The notes under the pieces: generated by a model
What the model saw: only the letters and a program-made list of their open reading frames with translations
Database searches by the model: none
Told to the model about the DNA's origin: nothing
Translations under genes and position numbers: made by a program
Shown: positions 17,329 through 26,515 of the stretch, in pieces
Position numbering within the stretch: the first letter of the stretch is position 1
How the letters are laid out: each line of letters opens with the position of its first letter
DNA from: JAFDVL01 sp963794955
GTDB lineage: Bacteria > Acidobacteriota > Blastocatellia > RBC074
DNA: 64,000 nt
NCBI GenBank assembly: GCA_963794955.1
Contig: CAWCGF010000012.1
Location: 1 to 64,000 of the forward strand
Direction: 5' to 3'

Positions 17329-19062
17329 ATGAAAAAATCTAAGCGACCAGGCGTCGCCCTGCGCGCAATTCCCAAAGCCCTGACTGGCATTCAAGGGCTG
17401 GATGAAATCACCGGAGGCGGCTTGCCCGCCGGGCGGCCCACGCTGGTGAGCGGCACCGCCGGGGCAGGTAAGACCATGTTGGGAATTGAGTTCCTAGTGC
17501 GCGGCGCGACCGAATTCGGTGAGCCGGGCGTGTTTATGATGTTCGAGGAAAACGCGGAGGAACTGACCGCTAACGTCCGTTCGCTCGGCTTCGATCTGGA
17601 CCAACTCGTGGCACAGAAAAAGATCATCCTTGATCACGTACATATCGAACGCAGCGAAATTGAAGAAACGGGCGAATATGATCTGGAAGGATTGTTCATC
17701 CGGCTCGGTTACGCCATTGATTCTATCGGCGCAAAACGCGTCGTGCTGGATACGTTGGAAGCGTTGTTTTCAGGGCTGCCCAATCAAGCAATTCTGCGCG
17801 CCGAATTGCGGCGGCTGTTTCGCTGGCTCAAAGAGCGCGGCATGACGGCGGTTATTACCGGCGAGCGCGGCAAGAAAAACATGCTGACGCGCTACGGGCT
17901 GGAAGAATATGTGGCCGATTGTGTGATCGTGCTGGATCATCGCGTAGACGAGCAGATTTCAACGCGGCGCTTGCGCGTGGTGAAGTATCGTGGCTCGGCG
18001 CACGGCACCAACGAATACCCGTTCCTGATTGGCGCGCGCGGACTGTCGGTATTACCGATTACTTCGCTGCAACTCAACCACCAGGCTGCGGCTGAGCGCG
18101 TTTCGACGGGCGTTGCACCACTGGATGAAATGCTTGGCGGCCAGGGCATTTATCGCGGCAGCAGCATGCTGATTTCCGGTTCGCCGGGGACGGGCAAAAG
18201 CAGTTTGGGTGCGGCGTTTGTGAATGCCACATGTCAGCGCGGCGAGCGCGCCTTGCTTTTTGCGTATGAAGAATCTGCGGCGCAGCTCTTGCGCAACATG
18301 CGCTCCATCGGTCTGCACTTGGAGCAATGGATAAAAAAGGGGCTGCTCGAAATTCATGCTTCGCGCCCGACGCTGCAAGGGCTGGAGCAGCATTTGGTAC
18401 AGATGCATGACTCCATTCAGGCGTTTCGCCCGACGGTCGTAGTCGTTGATCCGATCAGCAATTTAACGCTTGAGCGTCATGATATTGAGGTTAAACCGAC
18501 GTTGATGCGGCTGATTGATTTTCTGAAACAGCAACAGATCACCGCGCTTTTTACCAGCCTGACCGAGGGCGGCATAACGCCGGAGGATTCACAGGTGGGC
18601 GTTTCCTCCTTGATGGATGTGTGGCTATTACTGCGCAATGTCGAAGACAACGGTGAGCGCAACCGCACATTATACGTGCTAAAATCGCGCGGCATGAAGC
18701 ATTCCAATCAGGTGCGCGAATTTATCCTCTCCAGCAAGGGCATTGATTTAGTAGAAGTCTATACTGGCAGCGAGCGCGTGTTGACCGGCACGGCGCGCCT
18801 GGTACAAGAAGCTAAGGAACAGACCGCTGATGCCTTGCGCCAACTGGAGCACAAGCGCAGACTGCAACAGTTAGCACGTAAACGCAAAGCCCTTGAAGCA
18901 CAGATCGCCGTGCTTCAGGCTGAAGTCGAAGCCGAAACCGCCGAAGTCAACTTTGCGATAGCTCAGGAATCCCGGCAGGTAGAAGCGCTGGCACAGAACA
19001 CACTTCATCTAGCGCAATTGCGGGGTGTCTCTTTCGGCCATCAAAAAAAGAAAGGAAAATAA
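17329..19062 (+). CDS. kaiC: KaiC-family double-domain ATPase with C-terminal coiled coil
   Basis: 577 residues. Two RecA/KaiC domains are clear: CI with Walker A SGTAGAGKT (41-49), the catalytic Glu pair E73-E74 in M-M-F-E-E and Walker B ending D141; CII with Walker A SGSPGTGKSS (283-292), E314-E315 in F-A-Y-E-E-S and Walker B D374. At the place of the cyanobacterial S431/T432 phosphosite the sequence reads V-S426-S427-L-M-D, so both positions can still be phosphorylated. Beyond ~490 a charged coiled coil (to 577) replaces the short cyanobacterial tail, arguing against KaiA control. It is followed by two kaiB-like genes and a kinase, with no kaiA. Its role is probably signalling or timekeeping. 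Confidence 0.93.
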   Translation: MKKSKRPGVALRAIPKALTGIQGLDEITGGGLPAGRPTLVSGTAGAGKTMLGIEFLVRGATEFGEPGVFMMFEENAEELTANVRSLGFDLDQLVAQKKIILDHVHIERSEIEETGEYDLEGLFIRLGYAIDSIGAKRVVLDTLEALFSGLPNQAILRAELRRLFRWLKERGMTAVITGERGKKNMLTRYGLEEYVADCVIVLDHRVDEQISTRRLRVVKYRGSAHGTNEYPFLIGARGLSVLPITSLQLNHQAAAERVSTGVAPLDEMLGGQGIYRGSSMLISGSPGTGKSSLGAAFVNATCQRGERALLFAYEESAAQLLRNMRSIGLHLEQWIKKGLLEIHASRPTLQGLEQHLVQMHDSIQAFRPTVVVVDPISNLTLERHDIEVKPTLMRLIDFLKQQQITALFTSLTEGGITPEDSQVGVSSLMDVWLLLRNVEDNGERNRTLYVLKSRGMKHSNQVREFILSSKGIDLVEVYTGSERVLTGTARLVQEAKEQTADALRQLEHKRRLQQLARKRKALEAQIAVLQAEVEAETAEVNFAIAQESRQVEALAQNTLHLAQLRGVSFGHQKKKGK

Positions 19063-19403
19063 TGAACACACAAGCGCGCAAAACACCCAAACGGAACAGC
19101 GCCCAAGTGCCGGTGGCGAGCAAGGCGCAATACCAACTGCGGCTTTACGTCGCCGGGCAAACCGCGAAATCTCTGACGGCGTTCGATAACCTGAAACGTA
19201 TTTGCGAAACGCATCTGACCGGACAATATGAAATTGAGGTGGTGGATTTGCTCCAGCAGCCCAAGCTCGCTGCCGGAGATCAGATTCTGGCCGTTCCGAC
19301 CTTGGTGCGAAAATTGCCCGAACCAATCAAGAAAATCATCGGCGACCTCTCGAATGAAGAGCGCGTCCTGGTCGGACTCGATGTCGTGCCACTCAGAAGT
19401 TAG
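19062..19403 (+). CDS. kaiB: KaiB-like protein 1
   Basis: 113 residues. Its ATG overlaps the kaiC stop (TAATG), indicating translational coupling. After a 22-residue polar N-terminus comes the KaiB thioredoxin-like core: L-R-L-Y-V-A-G-Q-T, N-L-K-R-I-C, Y-E-I-E-V-V-D-L, A-V-P-T-L-V-R and I-G-D-L-S. In cyanobacteria KaiB binds the KaiC CI ring after a fold switch; partner binding here is inferred from gene order. The N-terminal extension is absent from cyanobacterial KaiB. Confidence 0.92.
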   Translation: MNTQARKTPKRNSAQVPVASKAQYQLRLYVAGQTAKSLTAFDNLKRICETHLTGQYEIEVVDLLQQPKLAAGDQILAVPTLVRKLPEPIKKIIGDLSNEERVLVGLDVVPLRS

Positions 19404-19501
19404 AATATAAGAGTAAGGACTAATGGAGGCACCACAAACTCTCCATCCCGGCTCCTGAGCATTCGGGCGCATTAGCAAACCGCTATAAAGGTCAAATTAT
19501 T

Positions 19502-19852
19502 ATGAGGAACCAGAAGAAAGCCAAGCGCCTGCCCGCGCCCACCACGCCGGTAGCGCAGGCTCCGGCGCACTACTTCCTGCGGCTCTTTGTCACCGGTACC
19601 ACGCCGCGCTCGACGCGCGCTATCGTGAATACGCGCAGAATTTGCGAAGAGTATTTGCCGGGCTGCTATGAGTTGGAAATTATTGACATCGCGCAGCACC
19701 CTGCGCGGGCCGCAGGCGAACAGCTCATTGCTGCCCCGACGTTAATCAGAACTCTGCCGCTGCCCGAGCGACGCTTCATCGGTGATATGTCGCAGACGGA
19801 GCGTCTGGTTCAGGGCCTCGATTTGCGCGCCGCATATACAGGAAACAATTAG
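19502..19852 (+). CDS. kaiB: KaiB-like protein 2
   Basis: 116 residues from ATG 19502, 98 bases after the first kaiB-like gene. The core has F-L-R-L-F-V-T-G-T-T, N-T-R-R-I-C-E-E-Y, Y-E-L-E-I-I-D-I, A-A-P-T-L-I-R and I-G-D-M-S, so it is a clear paralog. It differs from the first at many positions, suggesting division of labour (for example one for KaiC, one for the kinase). It ends one base before the start of the histidine kinase gene, so the two are co-translated. Confidence 0.92.
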   Translation: MRNQKKAKRLPAPTTPVAQAPAHYFLRLFVTGTTPRSTRAIVNTRRICEEYLPGCYELEIIDIAQHPARAAGEQLIAAPTLIRTLPLPERRFIGDMSQTERLVQGLDLRAAYTGNN

Positions 19853-19853
19853 T

Positions 19854-22358
19854 ATGAGTAGGGAAAGCAAAACGGATCAGAAGTCCCGCCCGAAAATCAC
19901 CGAGTTGCGCGCGCGACTGGAAGAAGCGGAAGAAACGTTGCGCGCGCTACGTAATGGCGAGTTGGACGCCGTGGTGGTCGGCGAGCAACTCTATCTACTC
20001 GAAAGCGCAGAGGCCGCCTCGAACCGCTTGCGCGGAGATGCGCTGGCGCTGGTTCACGATGCTGTCATTGCAGTAAATAATGAAGGTCGTGTTACCTATC
20101 TCAACCCGGCGGCGGAACAGCAATACGGCGTCGCCGCCAGCGAAGCGCTCGGACGCGCCCTGACCGAAGTATATCAGACCCGTTGGCTGCGCCCAGAGGA
20201 TGAAATAGCGTTTGCGGCACTGCCGAAACAGGGCTATTGGCGCGGCGAAAATATCCACGTCAAGCGCAATGGCGAACCGCTGCACGTTGATTCGTCAGTC
20301 TGCGTGTTACGCGATTACAGTGGCACGGCGACGGGACTATTGGCCATCATCCGCGACAGCAGCGAGCGCAAAAGCGCCGAACTCGCCCTGCAACGTAGCG
20401 AGGCGAATCTGCGAGATTTTCTGGAAAACGCTTCGGTCGGCATGCATTGGGTTGATACTAACGGCATCATCATTTGGGCCAATCGCGCCGAACTGGAAAT
20501 GCTCGGTTATGAGCGAGAAGAATATGTTGGTCGTCACATCGCGGAATTTCATGTTGACCAAAACGTTGTTGCCGACATTCTGAATAGACTACAGTGCGGC
20601 GAGACTTTGCAAAATCACGAAGCGCGTTTGCGCCACAAAAATGGCTCGATACGCTATGGTGTAATCAATTCTAATGTGCTGTGGGAAGACGGTAAATTTG
20701 TTCATACGCGCTGTTTCACCCGCGACATTACCGAACGCAAAGAAGCGGAAGCCTCCCGCGCACAGCTTTCGGCAATTGTCGAATCGTCGGCAGACGCGAT
20801 TTATTCTTACGATTTCGACGGACGAATTTTGACTTGGAACAAGAGTGCAGAAGACCTATACGGTTACGCAGCAGCGGAAATCATCGGGCAAAACATCACA
20901 GTGTTACCGCCGCTGGCACAGGAGCATGAACCTGCAAACATCATCGCTGCCATCAAAAAAGGCGAGCCGGTCATCAGTTTTGAAACTGAACGCCAACGCA
21001 AGGACGGCAGCTATTTCGTCGCTCTTATGACCGCTTCGCCGATCAAAGACGCGGCGGGTCAGCCCGTCGCGCTTTCCATCATTGTCCGTGACATCACGAC
21101 GCGCAAAAAAGCCGAGGCCGAACGTGAGCGATTGCTGGCCCAGGAACAGCGGGCACGTAGCACCGCCGAAGCTGCGACCCGTGCGAAGGACGAGTTTCTC
21201 GCTATGATTTCGCACGAATTGCGCAACCCGCTCAACGCCATTCTCGGCTACACGCGGATGGCACGTAACCAGGCGCATGATCCGGCGGCAGTTGTGCGTC
21301 ACTGCGAAATTGTCGAACGCAGCGCCCGGATGCAGCAGCAATTGATTGAGGACTTGCTGGACACTGCGCGCATTATTAGCGGCAAACTGAAGATCGAAGC
21401 CGGGGCGACGGATTTGCGTCTGGTGCTCGAAGAAGCATTGTCCGTCGTGGTGCCCGCCGCCACGGCCAAACAAATTCGCCTCGTCACCCGGCTGGGCGAC
21501 GAACCGCTACTGGTTATCGGCGATGCGGCACGCTTGCAACAAGTGGTCTGGAATCTTTTGCAAAACGCCATCAAGTTTACTCCGAACGGCGGACGTGTCG
21601 AATTATGGTTGGAGCGAGAGCAAGAACAGGTACGCATCGTCGTCAGCGATTCAGGCCAGGGTATTGAGTCGGAGTTTCTGGAAGCTATCTTTGACCGCTT
21701 CAGCCAACGTGATATGGCACGAACGCGACGACACGGCGGGCTGGGGCTGGGGCTGGCGCTGGTCAAAGATTTGGTTGAATTGCACGGCGGGAAGATTAGC
21801 GTCAGTAGTGCGGGCGCAGGAGAAGGCGCGATCTTTACTGTCACACTACCGCTACGCGCGCCACAAATTGCCACTTATGCCGCACCACGACGCGCTATTG
21901 CCGAAGTGCGGACAGACCCGGAGGCGATGCCGCTCGACGAGTTGCCACGCCTGGATGACGTACGCATTCTGGTGATAGACGATCAGGAAGAGGCGCGGGA
22001 GTTGGTGGCAGCCACACTCAGCGAATGGGGCGCGCGGGTGATGACCGCTGCCTCTGGTGCCAAAGCGCGCGTATTGTTGGCGGAGCAGTCCTTTGACGCG
22101 GTGGTCTGCGACATTGCCATGCCGGAGGAGGATGGATATACCGTTATCCGCCACATTCGTGCGCTGGAACACGAGCGTGGCGTGCCGCCCCTACAACGCC
22201 TCCCTGCCGTTGCCCTCACTGCCCTTGCGCGCCCCGAAGATCGTTGGCAGGCGCTCAACGCAGGCTTTCAGATGCATGTCGCCAAACCCGTCGAACTGGC
22301 GGAATTGGTGCTGGTAATCAGCACCCTAACCCGCAATGACACTATGGCGTGGCGGTAA
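19854..22358 (+). CDS. Multi-PAS hybrid histidine kinase with C-terminal receiver
   Basis: 834 residues from ATG 19854. A short N-terminal coiled coil (~12-45, E-L-R-A-R-L-E-E-A-E-E) is followed by three PAS domains (~60-180, 180-305, 305-430), a HisKA domain with phosphoacceptor His454 in S-H-E-L-R-N-P-L-N, an HATPase domain (N-box N-L-L-Q-N-A-I-K-F, G-L-G-L-G-L-A) and a receiver with phospho-Asp753 in V-V-C-D-I-A-M-P. There are no transmembrane segments, so it senses a cytoplasmic signal. Placement after kaiC-kaiB-kaiB suggests it is the output or input kinase of the Kai module. No separate response regulator is adjacent. Confidence 0.92.
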   Translation: MSRESKTDQKSRPKITELRARLEEAEETLRALRNGELDAVVVGEQLYLLESAEAASNRLRGDALALVHDAVIAVNNEGRVTYLNPAAEQQYGVAASEALGRALTEVYQTRWLRPEDEIAFAALPKQGYWRGENIHVKRNGEPLHVDSSVCVLRDYSGTATGLLAIIRDSSERKSAELALQRSEANLRDFLENASVGMHWVDTNGIIIWANRAELEMLGYEREEYVGRHIAEFHVDQNVVADILNRLQCGETLQNHEARLRHKNGSIRYGVINSNVLWEDGKFVHTRCFTRDITERKEAEASRAQLSAIVESSADAIYSYDFDGRILTWNKSAEDLYGYAAAEIIGQNITVLPPLAQEHEPANIIAAIKKGEPVISFETERQRKDGSYFVALMTASPIKDAAGQPVALSIIVRDITTRKKAEAERERLLAQEQRARSTAEAATRAKDEFLAMISHELRNPLNAILGYTRMARNQAHDPAAVVRHCEIVERSARMQQQLIEDLLDTARIISGKLKIEAGATDLRLVLEEALSVVVPAATAKQIRLVTRLGDEPLLVIGDAARLQQVVWNLLQNAIKFTPNGGRVELWLEREQEQVRIVVSDSGQGIESEFLEAIFDRFSQRDMARTRRHGGLGLGLALVKDLVELHGGKISVSSAGAGEGAIFTVTLPLRAPQIATYAAPRRAIAEVRTDPEAMPLDELPRLDDVRILVIDDQEEARELVAATLSEWGARVMTAASGAKARVLLAEQSFDAVVCDIAMPEEDGYTVIRHIRALEHERGVPPLQRLPAVALTALARPEDRWQALNAGFQMHVAKPVELAELVLVISTLTRNDTMAWR

Positions 22359-22359
22359 G

Positions 22360-22422
22360 TTGGGGAGTGGGGGGAGAAGGGGAAGAAGCGAATCTTTTTC
22401 TCTCCGTCTCCCCTTCCCCCAA
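22360..22422. terminator. Palindromic G/C-rich element between convergent genes
   Basis: TGGGGAGTGGGGGGAGAAGG words are mirrored by CTCCCCTTCCCCCAA around a central TCTTTTTCTC. It begins two bases after the kinase stop and probably terminates the kai operon. It belongs with the other reiterated-word hairpins in this window. Confidence 0.5.
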
Positions 22423-22474
22423 GGTGTTGCACCATTGTGAGGTTATCACGTCAAGTATCTCCTTCTCCCCAGCT

Positions 22475-23425
22475 TTACTTCGCCTCGACTTTGGCAAATA
22501 CAGCATTGCCCAGGCGCATAAACGGCCCGTCGTCTTCGGAAAGCTCATCCGTGATTGAAAATGAATGAGCGGCGATGACACTCAGCATGCGCCGTAGTTT
22601 CACCGTTTGGCCTTTAATTTTCAGAGGATCGTTCGCCATACGAATGGCAATCGGACTAGACCAATCGCCTTTTAAATTAAGGGTGGGGCCGCTTGCCAAC
22701 TTCTCCGTCGTGACAAACGCCTTGGTGGTTTCGTCAAAGGTGATGGTGACAGTTTCTTTGTAAGCGCCGTTATCATTCTTGCCCACGACCTGGCCCGTGA
22801 CGGACTTCCCATCCGCGCTTTTGGTAAAAGTCACCACGCCTTCGCGCACGCCTAGCCCCAAGGCGCTGTCGCGCCCCCGATAGTTAAAGTTCCAGACTCC
22901 GACGAAATAATCCAGTGACTGTTTTTGTTGCGGCTGAGCGACAGAAGCGCGTGATGGACGCGCTGCTCCGGCAGCCTGCGGCGCACCAGTGGCACGAGCA
23001 GTTGAGGCAACGCCGTTATTTGTGGGCGCAGCCGCACTACCACCGGCACGCTGCAAGGCAATCTCAAATTCAAACGGGTTGCCATTGAAATCCAGTGCGC
23101 CTTTGCCTTTGAGCGCATCCCCTTCCAACACCAGGCTATAGTTGATGACCAGAGTGGCTTGTGGAGTTTGGACTTCCGCTTTAGCCGTGACTTTGTTGCC
23201 ATCCACTTTGATGTCTTTGAGCGGGATGTCGCCCTGCATGCCGGTAATCGTCCCCGTCAGGCTGCCCCCTTCACTTTTGAAGTTCGCCACGGTGTCGCGC
23301 TCGCCTTGCGGAGAAGAGGTTTTCCCCTCCCAGCGTCCCGCCAATCTGGCGTCTTGCGCCCAAACCGACCAAGTGAATAGTTGAATGAATAAGATCACAA
23401 TGCCGAAATAGATGCGCCGTTGCAT
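22475..23425 (-). CDS. Secreted protein of unknown function with two similar beta domains
   Basis: 316 residues. ATG 23425 has GGAGG 8 bases upstream, and the signal peptide ends near W-S-V-W-A-Q. Residues ~25-130 (A-G-R-W-E-G-K-T-S-S-P-Q-G-E-R) and ~165-315 (F-V-G-V-W-N-F-N-Y-R-G-R) read as two lipocalin- or calycin-like beta domains joined by an Ala/Pro/Gln-rich linker (~130-165). Such W-x-G or V-W-N-F openings occur in many uncharacterised periplasmic proteins. No catalytic residues were recognised. It converges on the kai operon and is divergent from the TetR gene. Confidence 0.7.
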   Translation of the reverse strand: MQRRIYFGIVILFIQLFTWSVWAQDARLAGRWEGKTSSPQGERDTVANFKSEGGSLTGTITGMQGDIPLKDIKVDGNKVTAKAEVQTPQATLVINYSLVLEGDALKGKGALDFNGNPFEFEIALQRAGGSAAAPTNNGVASTARATGAPQAAGAARPSRASVAQPQQKQSLDYFVGVWNFNYRGRDSALGLGVREGVVTFTKSADGKSVTGQVVGKNDNGAYKETVTITFDETTKAFVTTEKLASGPTLNLKGDWSSPIAIRMANDPLKIKGQTVKLRRMLSVIAAHSFSITDELSEDDGPFMRLGNAVFAKVEAK

Positions 23426-23853
23426 AAGCTATGCCTCCTGACAAGTTTTGGTTTTAAGCTGGCACGTAGGAGCGAATGAATTCCCTCCGGCGTGCCCTGT
23501 AGGATTCCTATATTTACTAACCAATCGGGAAGTAAACGATTCGGTGTCTGGTGTCAAGAGCTTGTCCTTCCCCAAACTGTTGTCCCAAACGTGCGATTTG
23601 GTTTTTGGGCCGCGCAAAAATTTGAGAGCGACAAGGCAGCAAGCGCTCACGAGATAGAATTGTCGCATTCTCAGCGAAAGGCCAATCTTGACAAGGAAAT
23701 GACCAGATGTTAGCTTGCCGGGCGGTAAGGAAAAGTGACACAACATCTGACAGATCGTGAAAATCAAGTAAAAATTCTTTGTTGTTCAGATGAGTCTGGG
23801 ACGATGATATTCAGCCTCTCATAGCGGGATTTGTGCTTTTGCAAGGAACCGGG
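23426..23853. promoter_or_regulatory. Divergent regulatory region with a sigma-70-like promoter and inverted repeats
   Basis: 428 bases without a gene. On the plus strand TTGACA (23688-23693), 17 bases and TAGCTT (23711-23716) could drive the TetR gene. An 8-base inverted repeat CAGATGTT (23704-23711)/AACATCTG (23742-23749) overlaps its -10 region. A second repeat, TTTACT (23513-23518)/AGTAAA (23531-23536), lies nearer the secreted-protein gene. Either could be an operator; neither is proven. Confidence 0.4.
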
Positions 23854-24600
23854 ATGAAAGAACGAACCAGTAAAAAAACCAAGCCCGCCGCCATTGTGGA
23901 GCGCTTCATCCAGGATGATTTCGTCCCGCGCTCACGAAAAGCGACGACAGGAAATTTAGCGCCATCCCAAAGAAAAACTTCCGAAGCAAACGATGTGGAA
24001 CGATTGCGACAAATCTATCGCGCTGCTGCGTGGCTATTCTGCGAGAAAGGCTACGAAGCCACTTCGATGAGCGACATCGCTTTACGGGTGGGCATCACCA
24101 AAGCCGGCGTCTATCATTTCATGCAAGGCACTAAACAGGAGTTGCTGTATGAAATCATCAGCTTTGGCTTTGACCTGTTGGAAGCCTCGGTCATTCAGCC
24201 CGCCCGCGCCATAACGAAGGCGGAAGAACGGATGCGCTTCATCGTCACCAGCCACATCAATCTCATCATTAGCGGCAGCACGTCGGAAGGCTATAACCCC
24301 GTGACTATTGTCGTCGAAGAGGTTTCGGGGCTTTCCGCCGCGCAATTACAGACCGTCAACCAACGCAAGCGCGCGTATGTAGACCTGATCCGCGACACGC
24401 TCAAAGAACTGCAAGCCGAAGGCAAATTACAAGAGGTTGACCCCACGGTGGCGGCGTTCAGCATCCTCGGAACGATTCTCTGGGTCGCGCGGTGGTATTT
24501 GCCGTCAGGCCGCTTGACCGGTGAAAAGGTGGTCGAAGAAATCTCCAAAATTGTTTTTGGCGGGATTCTCAAACGTCCAACTCGTTCGACTCGTAAGTAA
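23854..24600 (+). CDS. TetR/AcrR-family transcriptional regulator
   Basis: 248 residues from ATG 23854 (AAGGAA site upstream); 21 bases of open frame before it are ignored. A 50-residue basic N-terminal extension precedes the HTH: I-Y-R-A-A-A-W-L-F-C-E-K-G-Y-E-A-T-S-M-S-D-I-A, then V-G-I-T-K-A-G-V-Y-H-F. The ligand domain (~115-240) fits the TetR C-terminal fold seen in lipid or aromatic-catabolism repressors. It converges with the cytochrome-PQQ dehydrogenase gene (3-base gap), so its most likely targets are itself and the neighbouring oxidative cluster, but this is inference. Confidence 0.88.
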   Translation: MKERTSKKTKPAAIVERFIQDDFVPRSRKATTGNLAPSQRKTSEANDVERLRQIYRAAAWLFCEKGYEATSMSDIALRVGITKAGVYHFMQGTKQELLYEIISFGFDLLEASVIQPARAITKAEERMRFIVTSHINLIISGSTSEGYNPVTIVVEEVSGLSAAQLQTVNQRKRAYVDLIRDTLKELQAEGKLQEVDPTVAAFSILGTILWVARWYLPSGRLTGEKVVEEISKIVFGGILKRPTRSTRK

Positions 24601-24603
24601 CCC

Positions 24604-26484
24604 CTATCTCTTGCCCGCCGGAGCAAACGCCAACAATACATTGCCCGCTTTGCCCCGCCACAAACTGTAGCCGGAATTCGTAAATAACATTCCTCCAACG
24701 ATCACTGGCCCGGCAGTATTGATCGAACCGCCATTCGCTTTGACACCATTCACGGTTTGATAAGGCTGCATCGTGTTGTAATCCCAAATGACGCTGCCGT
24801 CTTTGGTGGAATAAGCGCGCAAGTGCCCGTCCACGGCTCCCGAAAATACCGCCCCCGGAATCACGGCAATCGCGGCAGATTGTCCGGCAGCGCAACCCAC
24901 CCCCGGCGTGCAGGTTAATTTTGCGGGTGGCGCATACCAAACCTTTTGCCCGGTAGCCAGGTTCACGGCATACATTCCGCCTTGCTCCTGGGGAGGTAAA
25001 TGAACATCTGCGACTGGGGCATAAGCATTCACTAAATCCGCTGCTGTACCCCATTCGATCCCGCCTAACGCGCCGCCTTTGCCCGCGCGAAATTCCCATT
25101 TCACTTCGCCTTTGTTGTCAGGATCAATGCCCCACAACACGCCGGACTTTTGCCCGATCACCAGGATGCGTTTACCGCCGGGCAATTCACGCAACATCGG
25201 CGAGCTACCGAAATCGTAATCGGGGCCAACCGGGGTTGGACAATTTTCCTTTGTACTGCCAGGCGGACAGCCGATCAAAAACGCGTCATGGGGAGTCAAC
25301 TGTTTGACCCACAACCGCGTTCCTTTATCCATATCGAACGCCACAATGGCATCTGTCGCTTCATCGGCGGGACTAGTGTACGCATTGCCGGTGCCGACGT
25401 AGATCGCGCGCCGTTTCAGGTCAAGCGTCGGAGCCGACCAAATCGCGGCTCCGGCGGGGCCATAGAGTTGCTGCCCTGCGCTATTTTTCTTCGTGGGCTT
25501 AGGTGCTTCGGTGATCGCATAAGATTTCCAAAGCTGCTTGCCCGTGGCGATGTCGAGCGCCACGACGCTGCCGCGAAACGTGCAGCATTGATAGTTGTTG
25601 CCCGCGCCGGGAACCTCTTCGACCGAAGAAACCGGCACATACAACACCTGATCGTAGAGAATCGTTCCGCCCGTGATGCGCGAGATTGGATGATCTTCCA
25701 CTTTCACCTTCCACAGCAAAGCCCCCGTCGCGGCATCAACCCCATACACAAAGCTTTTCGTATCCCCAAAAAACGCCCCGAATTTGGGCGCGCCGCTCGT
25801 CTTAATCTTGCCAATCGTGACAGCGGAGCGTACGCCCGCTTCCGCCATGTACGACCAATAGCTGCAACCCGTTTCGGCATCCAGCGAATATACGTTGCCA
25901 CGATCACTGCCGACAAAAACGCGCCCGCCCACAACCGTTGGCTGGCAAAAAGCTTGAGTGCCATTGGGAAAACCAAACGCCCATTTCAAGGCGAGAGTGG
26001 GAACCTGTTCCGGCGTGATGCCTGCTGCTTTGGTGGATTGATAATGATTCCCGGTAAGATCGCCACCCCAACCGTTCCACATTACACCTTTGAGAAAGTC
26101 GCTCGGCGGCGTATTTTTCACGCACTTCCCTGCCCCAGCCATATCCGGGTCAGCTTTGGCCGCAAGTTTTTTGCCGGCCAGATATTCCGCAACCGTGCGT
26201 TTTTCTTCTTCATTCAAGGCTGCGCCCTGCGCTGTCATCCGTCCACTGACCAAGGCAGCAAGAATGGATTCCGGCGGCAATTGCTTCATCGCCGCACGCG
26301 TCGGCATCCGCTCGTTCTTGGAGTTTTCGTGGCACGCCGCGCAGTGTTGCTTGTACAGCGCTTCGCCATCGGGCGGGGCGGTGGCAAGGAGTTTGGATTG
26401 CGCAGCGGGTAGCAAAAACATTGGCGTGAGCAGCAACGCAAAAATCACGAGGAGAAACGGAAGCTTCAGGATGTGATATTTCAT
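24604..26484 (-). CDS. Periplasmic PQQ-type dehydrogenase with N-terminal cytochrome c domain (PVA/alcohol dehydrogenase-like)
   Basis: 626 residues from ATG 26484 (weak ribosome site). A signal segment (~5-30) is followed by a class I cytochrome c: C48-A-A-C51-H52 with later G-R-M-T as possible Met ligand. From ~110 on, PQQ-type propeller repeats are seen (V-F-V-G-S-D-R-G-N-V-Y-S-L-D-A-E-T-G, A-L-D-I-A-T-G-K-Q-L-W-K, D-A-A-T-G-A-L-L-W-K). The order haem then propeller matches polyvinyl-alcohol dehydrogenases and related quinohaemoproteins, whose electrons go to the haem. The true substrate is unknown. It lies in a same-strand cluster with the VOC and amidohydrolase genes. Confidence 0.88.
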   Translation of the reverse strand: MKYHILKLPFLLVIFALLLTPMFLLPAAQSKLLATAPPDGEALYKQHCAACHENSKNERMPTRAAMKQLPPESILAALVSGRMTAQGAALNEEEKRTVAEYLAGKKLAAKADPDMAGAGKCVKNTPPSDFLKGVMWNGWGGDLTGNHYQSTKAAGITPEQVPTLALKWAFGFPNGTQAFCQPTVVGGRVFVGSDRGNVYSLDAETGCSYWSYMAEAGVRSAVTIGKIKTSGAPKFGAFFGDTKSFVYGVDAATGALLWKVKVEDHPISRITGGTILYDQVLYVPVSSVEEVPGAGNNYQCCTFRGSVVALDIATGKQLWKSYAITEAPKPTKKNSAGQQLYGPAGAAIWSAPTLDLKRRAIYVGTGNAYTSPADEATDAIVAFDMDKGTRLWVKQLTPHDAFLIGCPPGSTKENCPTPVGPDYDFGSSPMLRELPGGKRILVIGQKSGVLWGIDPDNKGEVKWEFRAGKGGALGGIEWGTAADLVNAYAPVADVHLPPQEQGGMYAVNLATGQKVWYAPPAKLTCTPGVGCAAGQSAAIAVIPGAVFSGAVDGHLRAYSTKDGSVIWDYNTMQPYQTVNGVKANGGSINTAGPVIVGGMLFTNSGYSLWRGKAGNVLLAFAPAGKR

Positions 26485-26515
26485 ATAGGTGAGAAGTTGA
26501 GCAATGATCGGCTTA

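Noticed and set aside
25150..26412. 420-codon plus-strand frame opposite the cytochrome-PQQ dehydrogenase
   Set aside because: Antisense shadow; the minus-strand gene has haem and propeller motifs.
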